Shown piece after piece: positions 33,649 through 47,700 of a stretch of 64,000 bases of DNA. Source of the stretch: Cephalotrichum gorgonifer (taxonomy: Eukaryota > Ascomycota > Sordariomycetes > Microascales > Microascaceae); NCBI GenBank assembly GCA_900312665.1, contig ONZQ02000004.1, forward strand, positions 2,386,693 through 2,450,692, written 5' to 3'. Under the pieces are notes generated by a model that saw only the letters and a list, made by a program, of their open reading frames with translations, was not told the origin of the DNA and did not search any database. Position 1 is the first letter of the stretch, and every line of letters begins with the position of its first letter. The position numbers and the translations under genes are program-made.

Positions 33649-34423
33649 AAGTGGAGAGATTGAGCATGAGATGGGAAATCTGTATTATGGTGGAAAGGGA
33701 CACAGACAGGCCATGTCAGGGGGAAGGACGACCGGCCGTTCTTGCCAGAGTGCTGCGCTGGCGACAACCCTTCCTTCTCTGGTTGGGGTTAAGAATGGGA
33801 AGAGCACCGGGTGTTGTCTCCACCAGTTTCCCGCCATAATGCCACAGCCCAACCTTGATCCTCGACGATATCTGAGGTTGTCCGTGCAGGCTCACCCCAG
33901 CTCATCAGCAAGCATCCTGTCCATAACAAGCAAGACCAAGATGTCCGTGCACACCCGACCTCGAGATCCGCTATCGTCACACCCGGCAACTACCCACTTT
34001 CACTCCCCCCCACCCCACTTCCACGTCTGAAAATAAACGCGCTTGAATATTTGTCGTCACGGGTGTGGAGACGACCCTTCCATCCGTTCTCCAAAAAAGG
34101 AAAGAAGCCATGCTCGCGAGCCTCCTTCACTGTGAGCCAGATACACACACACTCTCCATCAATAGAGCAGGTAACCAAAAAGGATATGTCGTAGAAACCG
34201 CCTTCCATGCAATGTATTGGACAAAAACCTGACGCCCTCCAAAAATAAAAACTCCAGCCGGAAAACTCCGGGAAAAAAACGGACGCCTAACCCACCAACC
34301 AGCCCCAAGAGATGAATCCAAGTGAGGCTCCCCCCCTTCGTAAAATAGCGTATCTCAACCTCCCGGCCGGGGAGGGCAAGTAGTAGAACAGCAAAAGTGC
34401 CAGGGTCCAAGCAGGCATGCGTA
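33649..34423. other. Intergenic
   Basis: There is no supported gene. It contains the 3' flank of the Whi5-type gene. Confidence 0.45.
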
Positions 34424-35361
34424 TCATGGACTCGAAACCCCCTGCGCCAACCTCAGAAGCCCGGTCGCCGCCCCTCCCCTCCGCACATTGTTCAACATCC
34501 CCTCGTCCCGTAGACTCCTGTGCGGCGAGAGACTCGACGCATATGTGGGCAGCGCGGGTAGTAACGCTCCCTCGGTCCTGGACATGCTGTCCCCCCGCAT
34601 CTCCCCGGGCCGTGCCCGCGCGTACTCGCCCCCGTGCACCCCCACCTGCCTCGGCCTTGACGGGCCGGGAGACGCGTGTTGTACCCGCACCTCCACCCTC
34701 GACATGCTCGCCTCAAGCTGCACAAAGGGGACGTCGGCCTGTCCCGTGCGGACCTTGTACTTTGCTAGTCTGAGACGCGCCACCAGGTCTCCGGCCATCT
34801 GAAGGGCTTGTTAGTTCTCTATCCCACTACGAAGAGACGTGGGACAGGTTAGGGGGGGATTGTACCTTTCGGGTCTGTGCGCGCTGACGGGAGGAATCCC
34901 TCTCCATAGCGGTCGAGTTCGTCGTCTGAGTCTGAGAATTATCGCGGCTATCGAAGACGGAGGACGCGTCGGGCGATGCGGACGGTCCCCTAGCGGTGGG
35001 CTTTTCGTGTCGTCAGCGAACCTTCCTTCCCGTCACGGCAAACAAAGCCCCCCATCACCTACAACACAAAAAGAAAAGAAACAAAAAGAAGGGTAGAAGA
35101 AGAGCGATGAGAACATACCATAACGACCGGCGGCTCCCTAGGCCCAGTACACGCCTTCTTCCCCGCCCGGTCCTCGACCACCTCCAGCGGCCTCTTCAGC
35201 TCCCTCGCAGGCGACCGCGGGAACTGCAGCGTCCGGCCGGGGAGTAGGTTGGGGATGGGCCCGAGGGCGGACTGTTTTATGGGCGACTTGAAGTTTGCGG
35301 GCGAGGGCGAGGGTTTATTCGCGTCGAGGGGCGCGAGCGCGCGTCGTGCTGGCGAGGCCAT
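34424..35361 (-). CDS. Whi5/Nrm1-type G1/S transcription regulator
   Basis: Three exons, 35119-35361, 34866-35000 and 34424-34798, give 250 residues. The mark is a short motif at about residues 127-154 (LVARLRLAKYKVRTGQADVPF), which fits the Whi5-family domain (PF08528), the segment by which Whi5 and Nrm1 bind the SBF/MBF transcription factors. The N-terminus (MASPARRALAPLDANKPSPS) is rich in SP sites, candidate targets of cyclin-dependent kinase, and a KRPLEVVEDRAGKKA block may be a nuclear signal. Such proteins repress G1/S genes until phosphorylated, or close the MBF wave by feedback. Intron 1 (35001-35118) uses a gtatgt donor, a gctgac branch and a less usual AAAAG acceptor; this junction is the weakest point. 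Intron 2 is 34799-34865. Confidence 0.75.
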
Positions 35362-37626
35362 TGTGTTTGTTGTTGTTTTAGGGAGTCGAGAAAGAGAAGA
35401 GAGAGAGTTGAGGAGCGTGGGGTAGAGGAGGAGGTGACGCGGAGAAAGGGAGAGAGAGATAATTGGTTTTGGAGGGGGGTTTGAGAGGAGGAAGAGAGGT
35501 TGAGGATTTGGTGGGAAGATGGGACGTGTTGTGGTGTTGTTGGAGGTTCTGTACGTCTCTTTTGTGGGAGAGTGATTGATGGTGTAGGAAGTGTTAGGAC
35601 CGCGTCTGTGGGGCTCCGCACCCCTGCTCCGTGCCGCAATGGGGGCAGGTAATAGTGGGGGGTTAGGTATTATGGTAGCTGGTAGGTAGCTGCTAATAGC
35701 TAGTAGCTTGTAGCTTCCACGAGTAAGGTAGCGTGGTAACACGCGCTAGGAGCTCCCACCGCCAACCTCGAGCTTTTATCATTGTCGCGAGTACAAGCAA
35801 GAACCTAGTATTTACTTGGCAGGTTTCAAAGACAAAGACAAATAAATGCAATAAAAAAACAAAATACTCTTATCTTCTCTCAAGCAATGCCTCCTCTACC
35901 TCTTCCTCTGGGTTTTGAAAACAACAGGAGTCGTGTACCATGAGATGAGAATTTCGCAAATGACCAAATAGGAAATAGGAAATGAGCAGAGGGTCGGACA
36001 GATTGATCCAGAAGCTCTTCTGGGGCGACTTTACTTTAGAACTTAGTACCTGCCGCCCATTTATTGATACTAGCTGTCGCGTCAACTACAAGTACCTATC
36101 CACCTCTAATACAAGCAATGATACGTGATATTATCCGATATCATTCTCGACAATACATGACGCAACAAAAAGAAAAGACAACCTCGGTCGTCCGATATTA
36201 ACACATTTCACTTATGACAGTGTTTTTCTCTCCCCGAGTACTACATATACCCGTGTAACCCTCATTCCGGCCTCTGGGTACGAGTACGCGCCTTTAAGCA
36301 ACGCCAATCCCCCCACCGCGGACATGCTAGTAATACTTAATACAAGTACAGCAGGAAAAGAGCCCACCCCACACCCCGCCACCCGCCCCACTGACACCGC
36401 CAAAACCCACCAACGCGTCTCGGGGCCAGGGCGCCATCCCACGACTATACTCTAAGAGGCCACTTGCAACAAGCACCGATACTTCATAAAAGAGGAATGC
36501 CAGGCCCGTCGCTTCTTCTGATGCTAAACCTGTAATACGAGATCAAGTCTTTTATTACTTCTACTACCTGACTTTGAAACCAGGTGGTTACGGTCCGCCG
36601 TCGTCGCTTCATACAATTGGAAGCCCGCGGCCAGCCCACTGTCAAAGCTAACTAATCTCTGAGCACTCTACGCGTCTAACACGCTTCCCCTGCTCACATT
36701 GACTCTCCCTCCAGATCACAACCGTAGAAAGATAGATAGAAACCTCAATCATATTATTCGAAAACTAAAATCTCAAAGCGGGTATCATGAAAAGTTTTCC
36801 CACACCCTCAACTTCCAATCTTCCCCGAAACAGCTTCAAAAAAAAGAAGAAGAAAAGAAAGACAAACCCGCCGTTTTCGTTCCGCTTTCCGAGCAAAAAG
36901 TATAAGTTTCCGGGTTGTTGGTTTACAGCCAAATATAAAAAATAACAAGCGCGAACCAAAAGGGGGAGCGGACAAAGAGCAGGAAAGCGCGAAGAAAGGA
37001 AAAAGGGAGATCATAGGAGAAACCGAGAAGGAGAAAAAAAGAGGCCTCGTAAAACACGACCGAGTTAAACACTCGGGGTCATTAGAAATAGAAGCATCGA
37101 GACTGTAGGAAAGGAAGCCCTCAGCCAGAGAACCCCGGGACTCCTTCCCACAGAATCGAACCCCCCCCCGAGGTCCTCAACCTTGCAAAGGAGCCAGCCG
37201 TAAAAGATATCATAAAACCAAACAGCCAAGAAAAACACAACCAGAGAGAACCAGATAAGCAAAAGATATACAGCATAAAGCATAAAAGAGCAATAGTGAT
37301 ATCACCGCTCGCAAACGCCACCCGTATCCATATCCATACCTCCCCTTCCTTCCCCCTGCTGACTTCCCCCTCCTCCTTTCTCCCTTTCGCTTTTTATCCA
37401 TAGCCTTATCCCTGTCCTCCAGCCGGAAGCCGTCGTAAGCCCGCCACCCTCTTTTGGTTCCCTCGAGAGCCACTATACGCCTTGCGAAACGAAAACCCCG
37501 ACCCGTTGTCGTAATGCCCCGCCCCCTCTTCCACATTATGGCGCTGTCGTGAGTGTTGTGAATCCCTGCCCACTTTCCGAGGGAGCCGGGTGATTATGCC
37601 GCCGCCGATCTGTCCCGCCACGCGAT
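35362..37626. other. Intergenic, 2.3 kb
   Basis: It holds the 5' side of the Whi5-type gene and the 3' side of MED15. A pyrimidine-rich leader on the minus strand lies at 35362-35560. No further gene is supported. A-rich, purine-rich stretches lie at about 36700-37060. Confidence 0.45.
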
Positions 37627-40600
37627 CTACGCTCCCAGCCCCAAGGCATCAGACGTGGGGTCCATGGAATACAAGCTCGTATCCAACCCCAGCGGCTTCG
37701 AAAAGTCGACGTTCACCTCGTTCCAGTCGATGTCCAACATATCCCCCCCGGCTTCCCCCGCCAGTAGCCCGCCGTCCCACGCATCCACTTCCGTGTCGCC
37801 CGCGCCTAGCAGCAGCCCCGGGTCCGCACTAGACGCAGCCATCATTGTGAACCCGTCCCCGAGCGCGTGCCACTGGGGGTCCGCGTCGCCCACGCCCCCG
37901 AACTCGGGCAGGTCCGTCATTGGTTCCGACGATCCGCTGTCCTTGCTCGACTCGGGCGTGTCGTTCGGCGTCAGCGCCTGGAACACCGTCGGGTCCGAGA
38001 ACAGCCCGCCCGTCACCGGGTCGAACCCGGGTATCCCCGAGAAGAGTGCCTGCGGGTCGATCGTCGTAGATGTCCCAGCGTAGGCGTCTGCCGCCGCCGG
38101 TGTCTTCGAAGTCGGTCCGGTCGCGGCGGCGCCGGCCTTACCCGCCGGGGTCGCCGCCTTCGCACCACCCGCCTTGCCGCCCTGCGGCCTCGCGCCCGTG
38201 CCGCTGGCGGACCGATTCATCGACGGGCCCCGCGACATCGGCGTTGGCGCGAAGCTCACTGGCGTCTGGCCCTGCTTGGACTGCGTTGCGCTCATCATCG
38301 CCGCTCCCGTCGGCGTGCTCATATCCACCACGTTCCCCTCGTTGTCGAGGCCCAGCGTGGCCGCGAAGTTCTCCTTGAAGAAGTTGAGAGGGTTCTCCTT
38401 GGGCTGGACGTGCTCGGTCTGCACGTGCGCCTGTCTCTCCTCCTCTGTCGGGAACCCGGTGGTCGCCATCTCGCAATCCTTCTCCGTGCAGTAGAACACT
38501 GGCTTCGCCGGAGGCTTGGAGTCTTGTTTCTCAGCCTCCGACGCTGCGGGGGTCGCCGACTGGGGGCCACCCTGCTGCTTGGCATTGTTCACCTTAGCCC
38601 TCTTCTTAGGGGGGATGTGCAGGTTCATGTCCTTTGCCGGATTCATGTACTTGGGCTGACCGTGGGGAGACGTCGCGCTAAGCTGGAACGACGCTGGCGC
38701 TGCTGCGGCTCCGGCTCCGGCGGCCGCCGGTACTTGTGCCTGCTGCGCCTGTGCCTGCGCACCAGGTTGACCAGGTTTGGACCCTGGTCGCTGAGGTTGC
38801 TGCGCCTTATTCTGGTTCTGGTTATTGTTGTTGAGCGCCGCTGTCTGGGCTTCGAGGTTGGCCGCGCTCAGCGGCGTCCGGGTCTGGCCCGGGGCGCCCT
38901 GCTGCGTCTTGCTCGCAGCAGCGACGGCCCGTTGGCAATCCAGCCAGATAGTCTTAATCACCTCGAATCCCTGGCGCACCTCGTCCGCCGTCATGGTGAG
39001 AATCTGCTTCGGTTTCTTCAGCGTTTCACCGTCCTCGAATTGCCGCGCGAGCTTGCATCTCTGTTCAAAGTGTTAGCAAAATGCGACTAGACCAAAAGGG
39101 GGAGAAAGGGGGGGAGGGGGGAGGGGGGATAAGGCTTACCGTGTGGAAGTAGATGGCCGCTCGCTCGTCGTCCCGCTGGAGGCCGTACCACTTAGTGACC
39201 GCCTTTCCTGTCCGGCCAACTTCCCTGGCGAGGGTTACGATCTTGCTCAGGTGTTCCACGCGTTGTTCTGGCGTGAGGGAAACCTCGATGATGGGTTCCT
39301 GGGCGACTCGCCGGTTCTCCGCCTCGGCTATCGCCTTAAGCCTCTTGGTGTCCTCCGACTGATCTCTGCCAGCAGCAGCCATTTGTTGCTGCTTCTGTGC
39401 TTGGGCACGTTGATCGGCTCCCGGTGGTAGCACGCCGCTGGGCTGCCCTTGAACCTGCTGCACGCCAGCCCTCTGGTTGTTAGGGGCATTCTTCTGAGCC
39501 TGCATTTCCGCGGTATCCTCGGAGAATGGCCGCTTGACGCCCTTCTGAGCGGGCGCTGGTGATTTCGTCGCTGGTTGCTTTTGATTCCCTGCCTTCTTCG
39601 CGGTCTTCTTAGGTGGCTGATTGGCACCTTGGGCGCCGGGCCCTTGGCCGGCGGGGCTGGCTCCGGGCAGAGGGGGTTGGCTTTGTGGTGGAGGGTGGAG
39701 CTGCTGCTGCGCCAGCTGCTGCTGGGTTTGCTGCTGCTGCATTGGCGTAGCTCCCGCCGACGGATGGGCCTGCATGGTAGTGGAAGAGACCGCCGCCTGC
39801 TGCTGCTGCGCGAGCTGCTGCTGGTGAAGCTGCTGCTGCAGTTGTTGCCGCCTCGCGAACTGCACCATCTTCATGTTCGCTATGTAAGCCCTCACCTCAT
39901 CATCCGACATCTGGGAGACCTTTGGTTCACTGGCCCTCAATAGCGCGATGTCCTGGTCGGATACATGTATTTGTTGGAGATTGTGCTGCAGGTTGCCCAT
40001 ATTCATAGGCATCCCCTGTGGCCGATTCATCATCTGGCCGCCTGCCTGGTTTGGCATCCCCTGGCCTCCCATACCCGGCTGCGCCTGGCCCTGCTGGGCG
40101 GGGCGCTGGAGCAGGGCAAAGTACTGTTGCCTTTGCCAGTTGAATAACTTCTGCATGTGCGGCTGCATTGCCGGGTTCTGGGCGCACATCTGCTTCAGAT
40201 CGCGCCATGTCTTGGGTTCGGGGTTCATCTTAAGGGCGGCGACAATCTGGGGGGGAACATCCATGTTGTCCGCCATGGCCTGGTTTACCGGGGGCAGGTT
40301 GGGGACCTGACCAGGGCCGACGTTGTTCATCATGCCGCCGCCCGGAGCCATCATCGATATATTTCCTCCCTGGCCATTGCCTTGGTTCATGAGCCCCGGT
40401 TGACCACCCGGCCTGGGCGCCATGTTCTTCTGTTGGTTGGCGCGTTGGAGGAACTCGATTTGCTTATTCGTCGGGAGGTTCATGAACAGACGCTGCTGAT
40501 CCTGTGTCAGGCCGGCAAAGAGGGGGCTGTTGGCGAGTGCGTTATTGGGCATGCCGGCCGGCGAAGGCCGCTGGACTTGGTTGAAGCGCGGGTCGAGCCC

Positions 40601-42206
40601 AGAGTTGAAGGGCGCACCGCCTTGAGCCATCCCTTGGCCAGCTTCCATGCCCTGCTCGCCGGGTGGCCTGTTCGGTGCCGGCTGCCCAGGGCTCTGGGAT
40701 GCCATACCACCCTGTTGGGGGCCGCCGCCCTGCTTTCCCTGGCCCTGGTGAAGCATCTGTTGCTGGTCCATGCCCATCTGTCTCTGGTCGGGTTGCGATT
40801 GCGGAGCCTGGCCTAGGTTGGCCTGGGTATGCTGCATGGTGAGATTCGGCATGTGGCCCATGCCCTGGGGCTGGTTTGGGTTCCGGCCCCCCTGGGGATT
40901 ACTGGCGGGTACGACCACCTGCCCTGCCTCCTGAGCCATCATGCCGGCCTTCTGCTGGTTGATCAGGTTCTCGAACTGCCCGTAGTTGGCGGGCATCGGG
41001 TGGGGGCTGGCGTTCATGCCGCCCTGCTGGCTGATCTGACGTTGGCGGAGCATCGCCGCCTGGGCGGCCTGGGCGGAATTCGGATTCATGTTCATCGGAG
41101 ACGCCGCGGCAGCCTTTGCCTTGAGGGCCTCGTGGGCCATCTGCTGCTGCAACAGGAAAAGGGCCGGGTCCTTACCCTGGGACTGGATTGCCTGGAGGTG
41201 CTCCGGGGCGAGACGGTTGATTGTATTCGTCCGCAGCTGGTTCTTCTGGGCATCAGACATTGAGTTAAACTGCTTCTGCGCCCTCTCGAAAACCTGGATG
41301 CGATCCTGAGCCGAGAGACCCGAGGGTCCGTTCGGATTCGCAGGCTGTGGTCTTCCCTGTCCCTGTCCCTGTCTGCCGGCCATCATTCCCATCATCTGAC
41401 CGTTGGGCCCCATCGGCTGGCCTCCGGGGCCGGCCATGCCCATGTGCATCCCCATCCCTGCCTGGTTCATGTGCATCCCCATCTGAGCTTGTTGCTGTTG
41501 AGGCATAGGCGAGCCTTGCGCCGGATGTTGCATGTGTTGGAAGCCCTGCTGTGGACCAGGACCGGGGCCCATGCCGCGTCCCATCTGCATCATCGCGTTT
41601 GGATTCATGAGCAATTGTTGCGCTTGTGCTTGTGCTTGCGCCTGGACGGCGGCTTGGGCGTTTAGCGCATGCTGGACGTTAGGCCCTCGGTCTTTGCGCT
41701 TCTGAAAGAACTCCTCTATTTTGCTGTCCATCTGCTGTTCGTACATTTCCTGTTTCGCAAGTTGTCAGTGGCAAAGGCTCAATCAACCCGTTGGAGGTCG
41801 AGGATGCTATCTAGCATACCTTGGTTTGATTTGAGAGAAACACGTCGCGCTCGAACTTGACACCAGCCTCGCCGGCCTTACCGAAGTCGACGTTACTTAA
41901 GCTGAGTGCGATGTTTGTTATTCTGGATTACAATTAGTATCCATGGTAGGAGATTTAGAAAGAAGTATGCGTCACAGGGAGTAGCGAACTCGGAGAAGAG
42001 GAAGGTCGCTCGTACAATGAGATGGCTTTGCTGAGCCGGTCCCGGGGCTGGTAGCTGGCCTGCCATGTGTTCGGCGGTATTGGCTGGCGTATGATGGCCT
42101 GCGATACCCGCTGCTGCAGGCCCACGGGGAGTCCCCCGCGCATCGGGTGCTGTTGCTGCCCCTGCTGCCCCGGCGGCATCATCATGTGCTGCATATTCGC
42201 AGCCAT
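37627..42206 (-). CDS. MED15: Mediator tail subunit 15 (Med15/Gal11)
   Basis: Four exons, 42016-42206, 41820-41922, 39140-41749 and 37627-39060, joined by consensus introns of 93, 70 and 79 bp, give 1445 residues. The N-terminus (about 38-115) resembles the fungal Med15 KIX-like domain: RQPIPPNTWQASYQPRDR, then SLITNIALSLSNVDF and a GVKFERDVF...MYEQQMDSKIEEFF segment. This domain is the docking site for activators. The rest is long, Gln/Met/Gly/Pro-rich and disordered, with poly-Q-like stretches, repeated QAQAQAQ, MGPGPGP and GQGQG blocks and a few helical islands such as NRLAPEHLQAIQ and LTQDQQRLFMNLPTNKQIEFL. The acidic C-terminus ends in TSDALGLGA. It acts in the Mediator tail, linking activators to RNA polymerase II. 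No TATA box is evident upstream. Confidence 0.88.
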
Positions 42207-43670
42207 GGCCGCCGTTTCTCCCTGGGAGAGAGCTTAGTCGTTGATGGTTTGTGGGTTTGGGCGTACGCGGTCGTCGTGATCTCGAGGGGGTTGAGCGTGT
42301 CGCCGGAAGGGGCCTCCGAGAGGTCGAGGAGAATGCGACTTTCGGATCGTTCGTCGATAGAGCAAAATACGAAGCGGAGGCGGCGAATAGGCCGGGCTAG
42401 CAAAGGCACCGACAAAGACGGGAAGGGTGTAGTAGTCGACTGGGTTTGCGGAAGGGTGCCAAGGCAAAAGCTAAAAGGCAGTGCTCATTAAGATTCGCTA
42501 GGTCGTGGAAAAGTCAAAGTCAAGGGTCGGTCGGTAGGGAGGGAGGGAGGAATTTGCGGTTGTCGAATGAATCTGCGGAAAGGCACCAAAGAATGAGCCA
42601 AAAATTATTTCCAGGAGGAACGAGGAAGCAGAAGCAGCAGCGCAGAGCCGAGGGCCAGAGAATTATTTCCCCAGATGGTATGGTGGATGCTTCCGACAAA
42701 GGGGAGGGTGCTGGAGAACTGGAGAAAAAGGAGGATGCAGGACAAAGCAATGTGCCGCCGTCGACTGTCGCCGCCAAGGTCGCCCACTGGGGGAAGTGCG
42801 CCGCTGTTTCGTACGATTGACGTTCTTGACATTTCTCGCTCGGGTGGAGTTGAAGATGGGTCAAAACCGACCCAAGAGAAAGGGAAAAAAGGCAAAAAGA
42901 ACCGAGCAAAACTTACATTCGAAAACGAGAATAGGAAGGGGGGCGGAATCGGTCATTAAAGCGCGTGGCGCTGGAGTTATTCGTCCGGTCGCCCTGGTCG
43001 CGATTTTTGAGGGGGAGTTGGTGATGATGGGGGAGGCGGAAAGAAAGACGTCGAGATTGGAAGCGCCGATGTGGTGGAGGGGAGTAGTACGTCTGGTCTG
43101 GGCGGGCGGGCGAGAGAGAAAGGCAGGCGACCACTGCACGTTGTCAGAGTTGGAGGTTGGTTGGATATGGGACCTGTACACTGTACAAGATACTTCGGGG
43201 AAGTACCAGGGGGGGGGGGGCGTGGGTGTGTGTCCATAAACCTTAGGTTCCTTGTACCTACCTACTGGGTGGTAGTGTGCTTGTATGTCCGGGGAGAGCG
43301 ACCCTGAGCCCATGTACCTTGAATGCCGGAAATTCAGCTCCTGGCAACAGATGTACTCCGCAATAGGCAATAAGTGGGCGGTGTGGTGTTGGGCGCTGCA
43401 CCGTGAGTCGAGACAAGCAGCTGCTTCGAAACAAGGCCACAATGGTGATGAATGGATGCCCTGGCGCCGGAGGCAGGCGATAGTTTGCGTGTTTCGAAAG
43501 ATGGGGAGGATGGGGGAGGGACAAATTTACGGATAGAAACAAGTATCTCTGTGTAGGATAGGATTAGAGGAATGGAAGGAATTTACAAAGTCAGGAAGAC
43601 CGAGATGAACGTGGAGCCATTGCTCGCGTGGTGTTGAGGTATACATGTAGTTACCGTGTTGAGGTATATG

Positions 43671-43698
43671 GTATGAGGTATGAGGTATGAGGTATGAG
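43671..43698. repeat. (GTATGAG)x4 microsatellite
   Basis: Four exact tandem copies of a 7-base unit. Confidence 0.9.
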
Positions 43699-44746
43699 GG
43701 GAGGAAGGAAAGGGACCAACGAGTGAGTGCCCACCTACCTGCCTGCCCCGGAAGGCTTTGGGGGCGAACAACCTGCTGCGACGCAGGTCACGTTTCCAGA
43801 TGGGACTCATGAACCCCGCGAGATTGAACCTACGAGTAAAGTACTCGGCAGGTCTGCAGGAAGCCCTCTTTAATATCATCAGGCTTTCTGCCAGCTTGAT
43901 CCATCTACGATTCATATTTCATGCGCGCATACATCACTGGGCCACCTGCTCGTACGCAGTCGCTAAGCGGGGATTGAACGACGGGATTGAACCTTCTTTT
44001 TGCAAGTATTTCATTTCATCCCGCCCTCATAATACCTGTACGAACGAGTACAGTGAACACCAACGCAGGCAAATGACGAAAATGGACGAGGGGAAACATG
44101 GGACATCACATCGTCCCTCGAACCCACCCATCGAACGACTCTAATCCGGCACTAGCGTACCGGTACCTCTATCGAAGTACCCTTCTGGTGTCGAAACCGA
44201 TCGCCTCGTGCAGCGAGCACATCCACGGAAGGTATGCAGTACTTGTAGGTACATGTCCACAACGACCGAAAGGTGTGTGGGGGTGTGGACAGGTCGGGCG
44301 CCAGGGCTCAAGTGCATTTAACCTGCCTTGACGAAGCTGGCTGAAACGAAAGGAAAGGTTGGGTTGGGACAAGGTGCGACTGGAGGGATGGATTATGGAT
44401 TCATTTTGCCCACGTAGCTTCATCGTTTGAGGGAATTCGAGCGCCGAAGATTGGGCATGTAGGTTTGGTGGCAGAATACAAGAGGCGACGAAGTCAATCC
44501 CGCAAAGTTTCGTGAGCGAAGATGCCTACGAAGAAAAAAAAAAGACTTGCCAGGAGAGCAGCCAGCGCGCGGCCTTTCCCGAGCGCAAGTGGGTGTGGGG
44601 TGGGGAGGCAGACAGGTCGCCGCCGTTTCTGCAGGTCGAAGAAAAAACCCGTCGAATTATCGCGATGGGAGGGCCCGCCGCTGGCCAAATGGGCGGGAAT
44701 GCGGTGTGAATGAAGGTGAGGAATACTCCGACTGCCAGTCTCCTGC

Positions 44747-44766
44747 TCCCTCCCTCCCTCCCTCCC
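44747..44766. repeat. (TCCC)n microsatellite
   Basis: About five tandem TCCC units. Confidence 0.85.
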
Positions 44767-47700
44767 AAATAAAAAAGTCGAGAGGGACGGACGACACAAC
44801 CAATTCTAAGGGTACACGCAAAGTACTTGATACTGCCCTTGCCCCTTCCCTTTTGGGGAATAGCCCATCGATTAGACGCGGCATGCTACGCCGTAACAAT
44901 GCAAGTGTCTTGGAGCCAATGACGATGGTTTCGGGCGGACAGCAGTTGCGTGGCGCGGCTCCACAGGAGCAAGGTACTCGACTAATAGCACTACGGTAAA
45001 AAGAGACATGCTCATTAGCCCGCAATCAAGTGTCACCGTTCAAGGGGTATCCGAATAAGGGAGGGAGGGATATTTTACGACGTAAGTCTGCCTCTGGAGG
45101 AGCTGGAGGCCAGCTTAGCAGGGGATTGATATTCCGATCGGGCCTACTTGTAATACGGGAATTGGATTCTCGGGGGTACTCGTGAGCAGGAGAAAAGAGC
45201 ATTTCTCGTCTCCCCTTTTCTTGCTGCGAGGTTATCCGCATTAAGCTTCTAGACGTCAGCCAAGAAGAACCCACCCGCCCAGCGTTGCTCCGCCGATTCG
45301 GTGAGCCGTGCGAGACGACGAAATCAATTGATCCAGAGGTTGCCCCGGTATATGAGACCAAGAGGAATGTTGGCGGCCACGATAACTAGGACATTCTCGT
45401 ACGGGGTACAAGTAAAAGATAATATAACAAACGCCACTGTTTGTGGGCACGTGGAAGTGGGAGAGGACCATCCAACATGTCTCTTGGGGCAAGCTTAACC
45501 TTGTCTCGCCGATGGATTCTATACATGTACTCGACGATGGGACCCCGCTTCGCTCAGCCTCAAGAGCACGACACGAACACGAAGAGTCCTCCGTCCCCCG
45601 GGTGAATAATCTTATATAGCATAGAGTTTGCAGCTCCCTTTAGACAGTGATCGATGTATATCCTCGTAGGGGCTATGCATTGACTCCGTTGTCTCCACTC
45701 GGTCGCAAATTCGACAAAGGTCGTTGAAGAAACGGCCAAGAAAGTATCCGTAAGTGCAAAATCTCGGTCTGGGATTCTCATGGGTGGGTGGGCGGGGAGG
45801 GGAGAGGGCGGCCCCAGGAAACCGGAAACTGGAAAAGGCGGGAGCAGAAGCGGGGGGTTACCAAAGATGGGGATGCGGAGGAGGCCATACGAGTACGAGT
45901 AGGTGAATCAAGTATATGAGTATTATCTACATCGGGATAGCCATTGTCGTGAAAATTGGGGTAAAGGTGTATTATAACTGTATAAGCAATAACACCGCCT
46001 CCCATGTCGGCCGTGTCTGGCCCTGTCATGGGACGAAGCCTGTGGGGAGAGAGATTGGTGAAATGGAGAAAATGGAAAGGTGGAGAGAGGTGTCACAATG
46101 AAGATGATGGGGATGATGGGGATGAATATATTAAAACACATCCCTGCCCCGCGATCCCGTCCCAATCCCGTGACGCTAGTTCGATCCTCCCAAGGCAGTG
46201 TAATCCTCCTCGCCCGGGCGTCGGTGGAGGAGATCCCTCGCCCAGTTTACCTTCAGAGAGGGACGTCGGTGGAAAGCGTCAACCTTGCGGGTCATGATTC
46301 ATGTTGTTTACTCGTACGCCGGCCCGTGGCGTCAACCGCGCGGCCGGGTGGATGATATGGGAAACCTACGCGTAAGGCAGGTGACAATACACTACTAGGC
46401 TAGAAGCGACGGAAAAGGAAAGGGGGGGGATAAGGAGTGGGGTGAAACTCTAAACAAAAATCCGACCTAACTCGACTCATAGGGCCCATCCTTTGTCTCT
46501 TGTCAGGCAGGTAGATAGATGATGGACGAGTTGAGGAACACAAGACACAAGTGTCGTCAGAGATCATTCCCCCTCGAGGGGGGAAGACCGAGAGAATGGA
46601 AGAACCTGGGGGGGCGTGGGTGTTACAAGCACAAGTACAAGTACCTACTACTTGTAGCATGGGTGTGGGGCAAGGGGGCTCGGGAATGGGAAGAGGAAGA
46701 GTGGAAGTCAGCAGGGGGCAGGGGGGAGGGGAGGGGGGACATGGAGGGAGGGCAAGCAAGGGTAGGCAGGGTCCCTGCTTCTGCCCAAGTCCCAGTGGGA
46801 TGTTCGTTCGTTCTACTGGCGCCGATTCCCATCCTGGCGCCGATTTCGATTTGCGACGTTCGAGTACAGTGTACTTACTTAAGTTGCATGGGTGCGAATT
46901 TCGGGGTACGAGCACGAGTTAAGGTACGAACCTGTCAACACTGCAAGAGGTGTTCGTCGCATGCTTCATGCCCCCCCTTCGTCCTTTCTCTCGAGGCAGC
47001 TTCTTAAGAAGTACTTGTAATATGTCGTCGCATCCTCTGTAGCTTCCATCTCAATTCAAAATCAGGGGCGGGAAAGGAAAACGAGAGGGGAATACGTGCA
47101 TCATTGCTTCGACAACGGAGGCGTGGCGACTCACTCACCGAGTTTGTACCACCGCTCTTTAAATTCGTACCCAATCATTGTCCGAGTTTCTTCTCGTACT
47201 ATTATCACCGAAGGCTTAGAACCAACCTAGTCCCTCCCAAGTCAGCCCACATCGCCCCTTCCTCTTCTCTTGTCGCAGCTCGACTTAACCTGTCCCTGGC
47301 AATATATCTCTCCCATGATACCCCGACGATTTTTTGGGGTCCTCAGGGACATCGAATAGATTGCTTAACCACCCGCACCACGTTTTACCAGTTCCGGGCT
47401 ACCCTTTTCAGAAAGGGAAGGGAGGTTGCTTGTTATGGGTTTTATTACTTGTAATACTTGTAGATACTTACGTTGCACCCACATCCACTCTCGCCGACGG
47501 ATATTACATGTAGAGAGGGGTCCATGGCCACGAGGGTGACCCGCTGCCATGCACCCCCAAAAAAGCTCGCTCCCTCCCCTCTTTCCGTCCCTTGTTTTCC
47601 TTTGCGGGAGCGAGCCGAGAGGGCGCGTGCTACTCATGCGAATAAAACGCAACCGATTGTAAAGCGATTGTAAAGTGAGAAGGAAGTCCAGGTTTTGGCG

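Noticed and set aside
37867..39090. Plus-strand open frame of about 400 codons
   Set aside because: It is antisense to the MED15 coding exon and arises from its GC-rich codon bias; composition is Arg/Leu-rich without domains.
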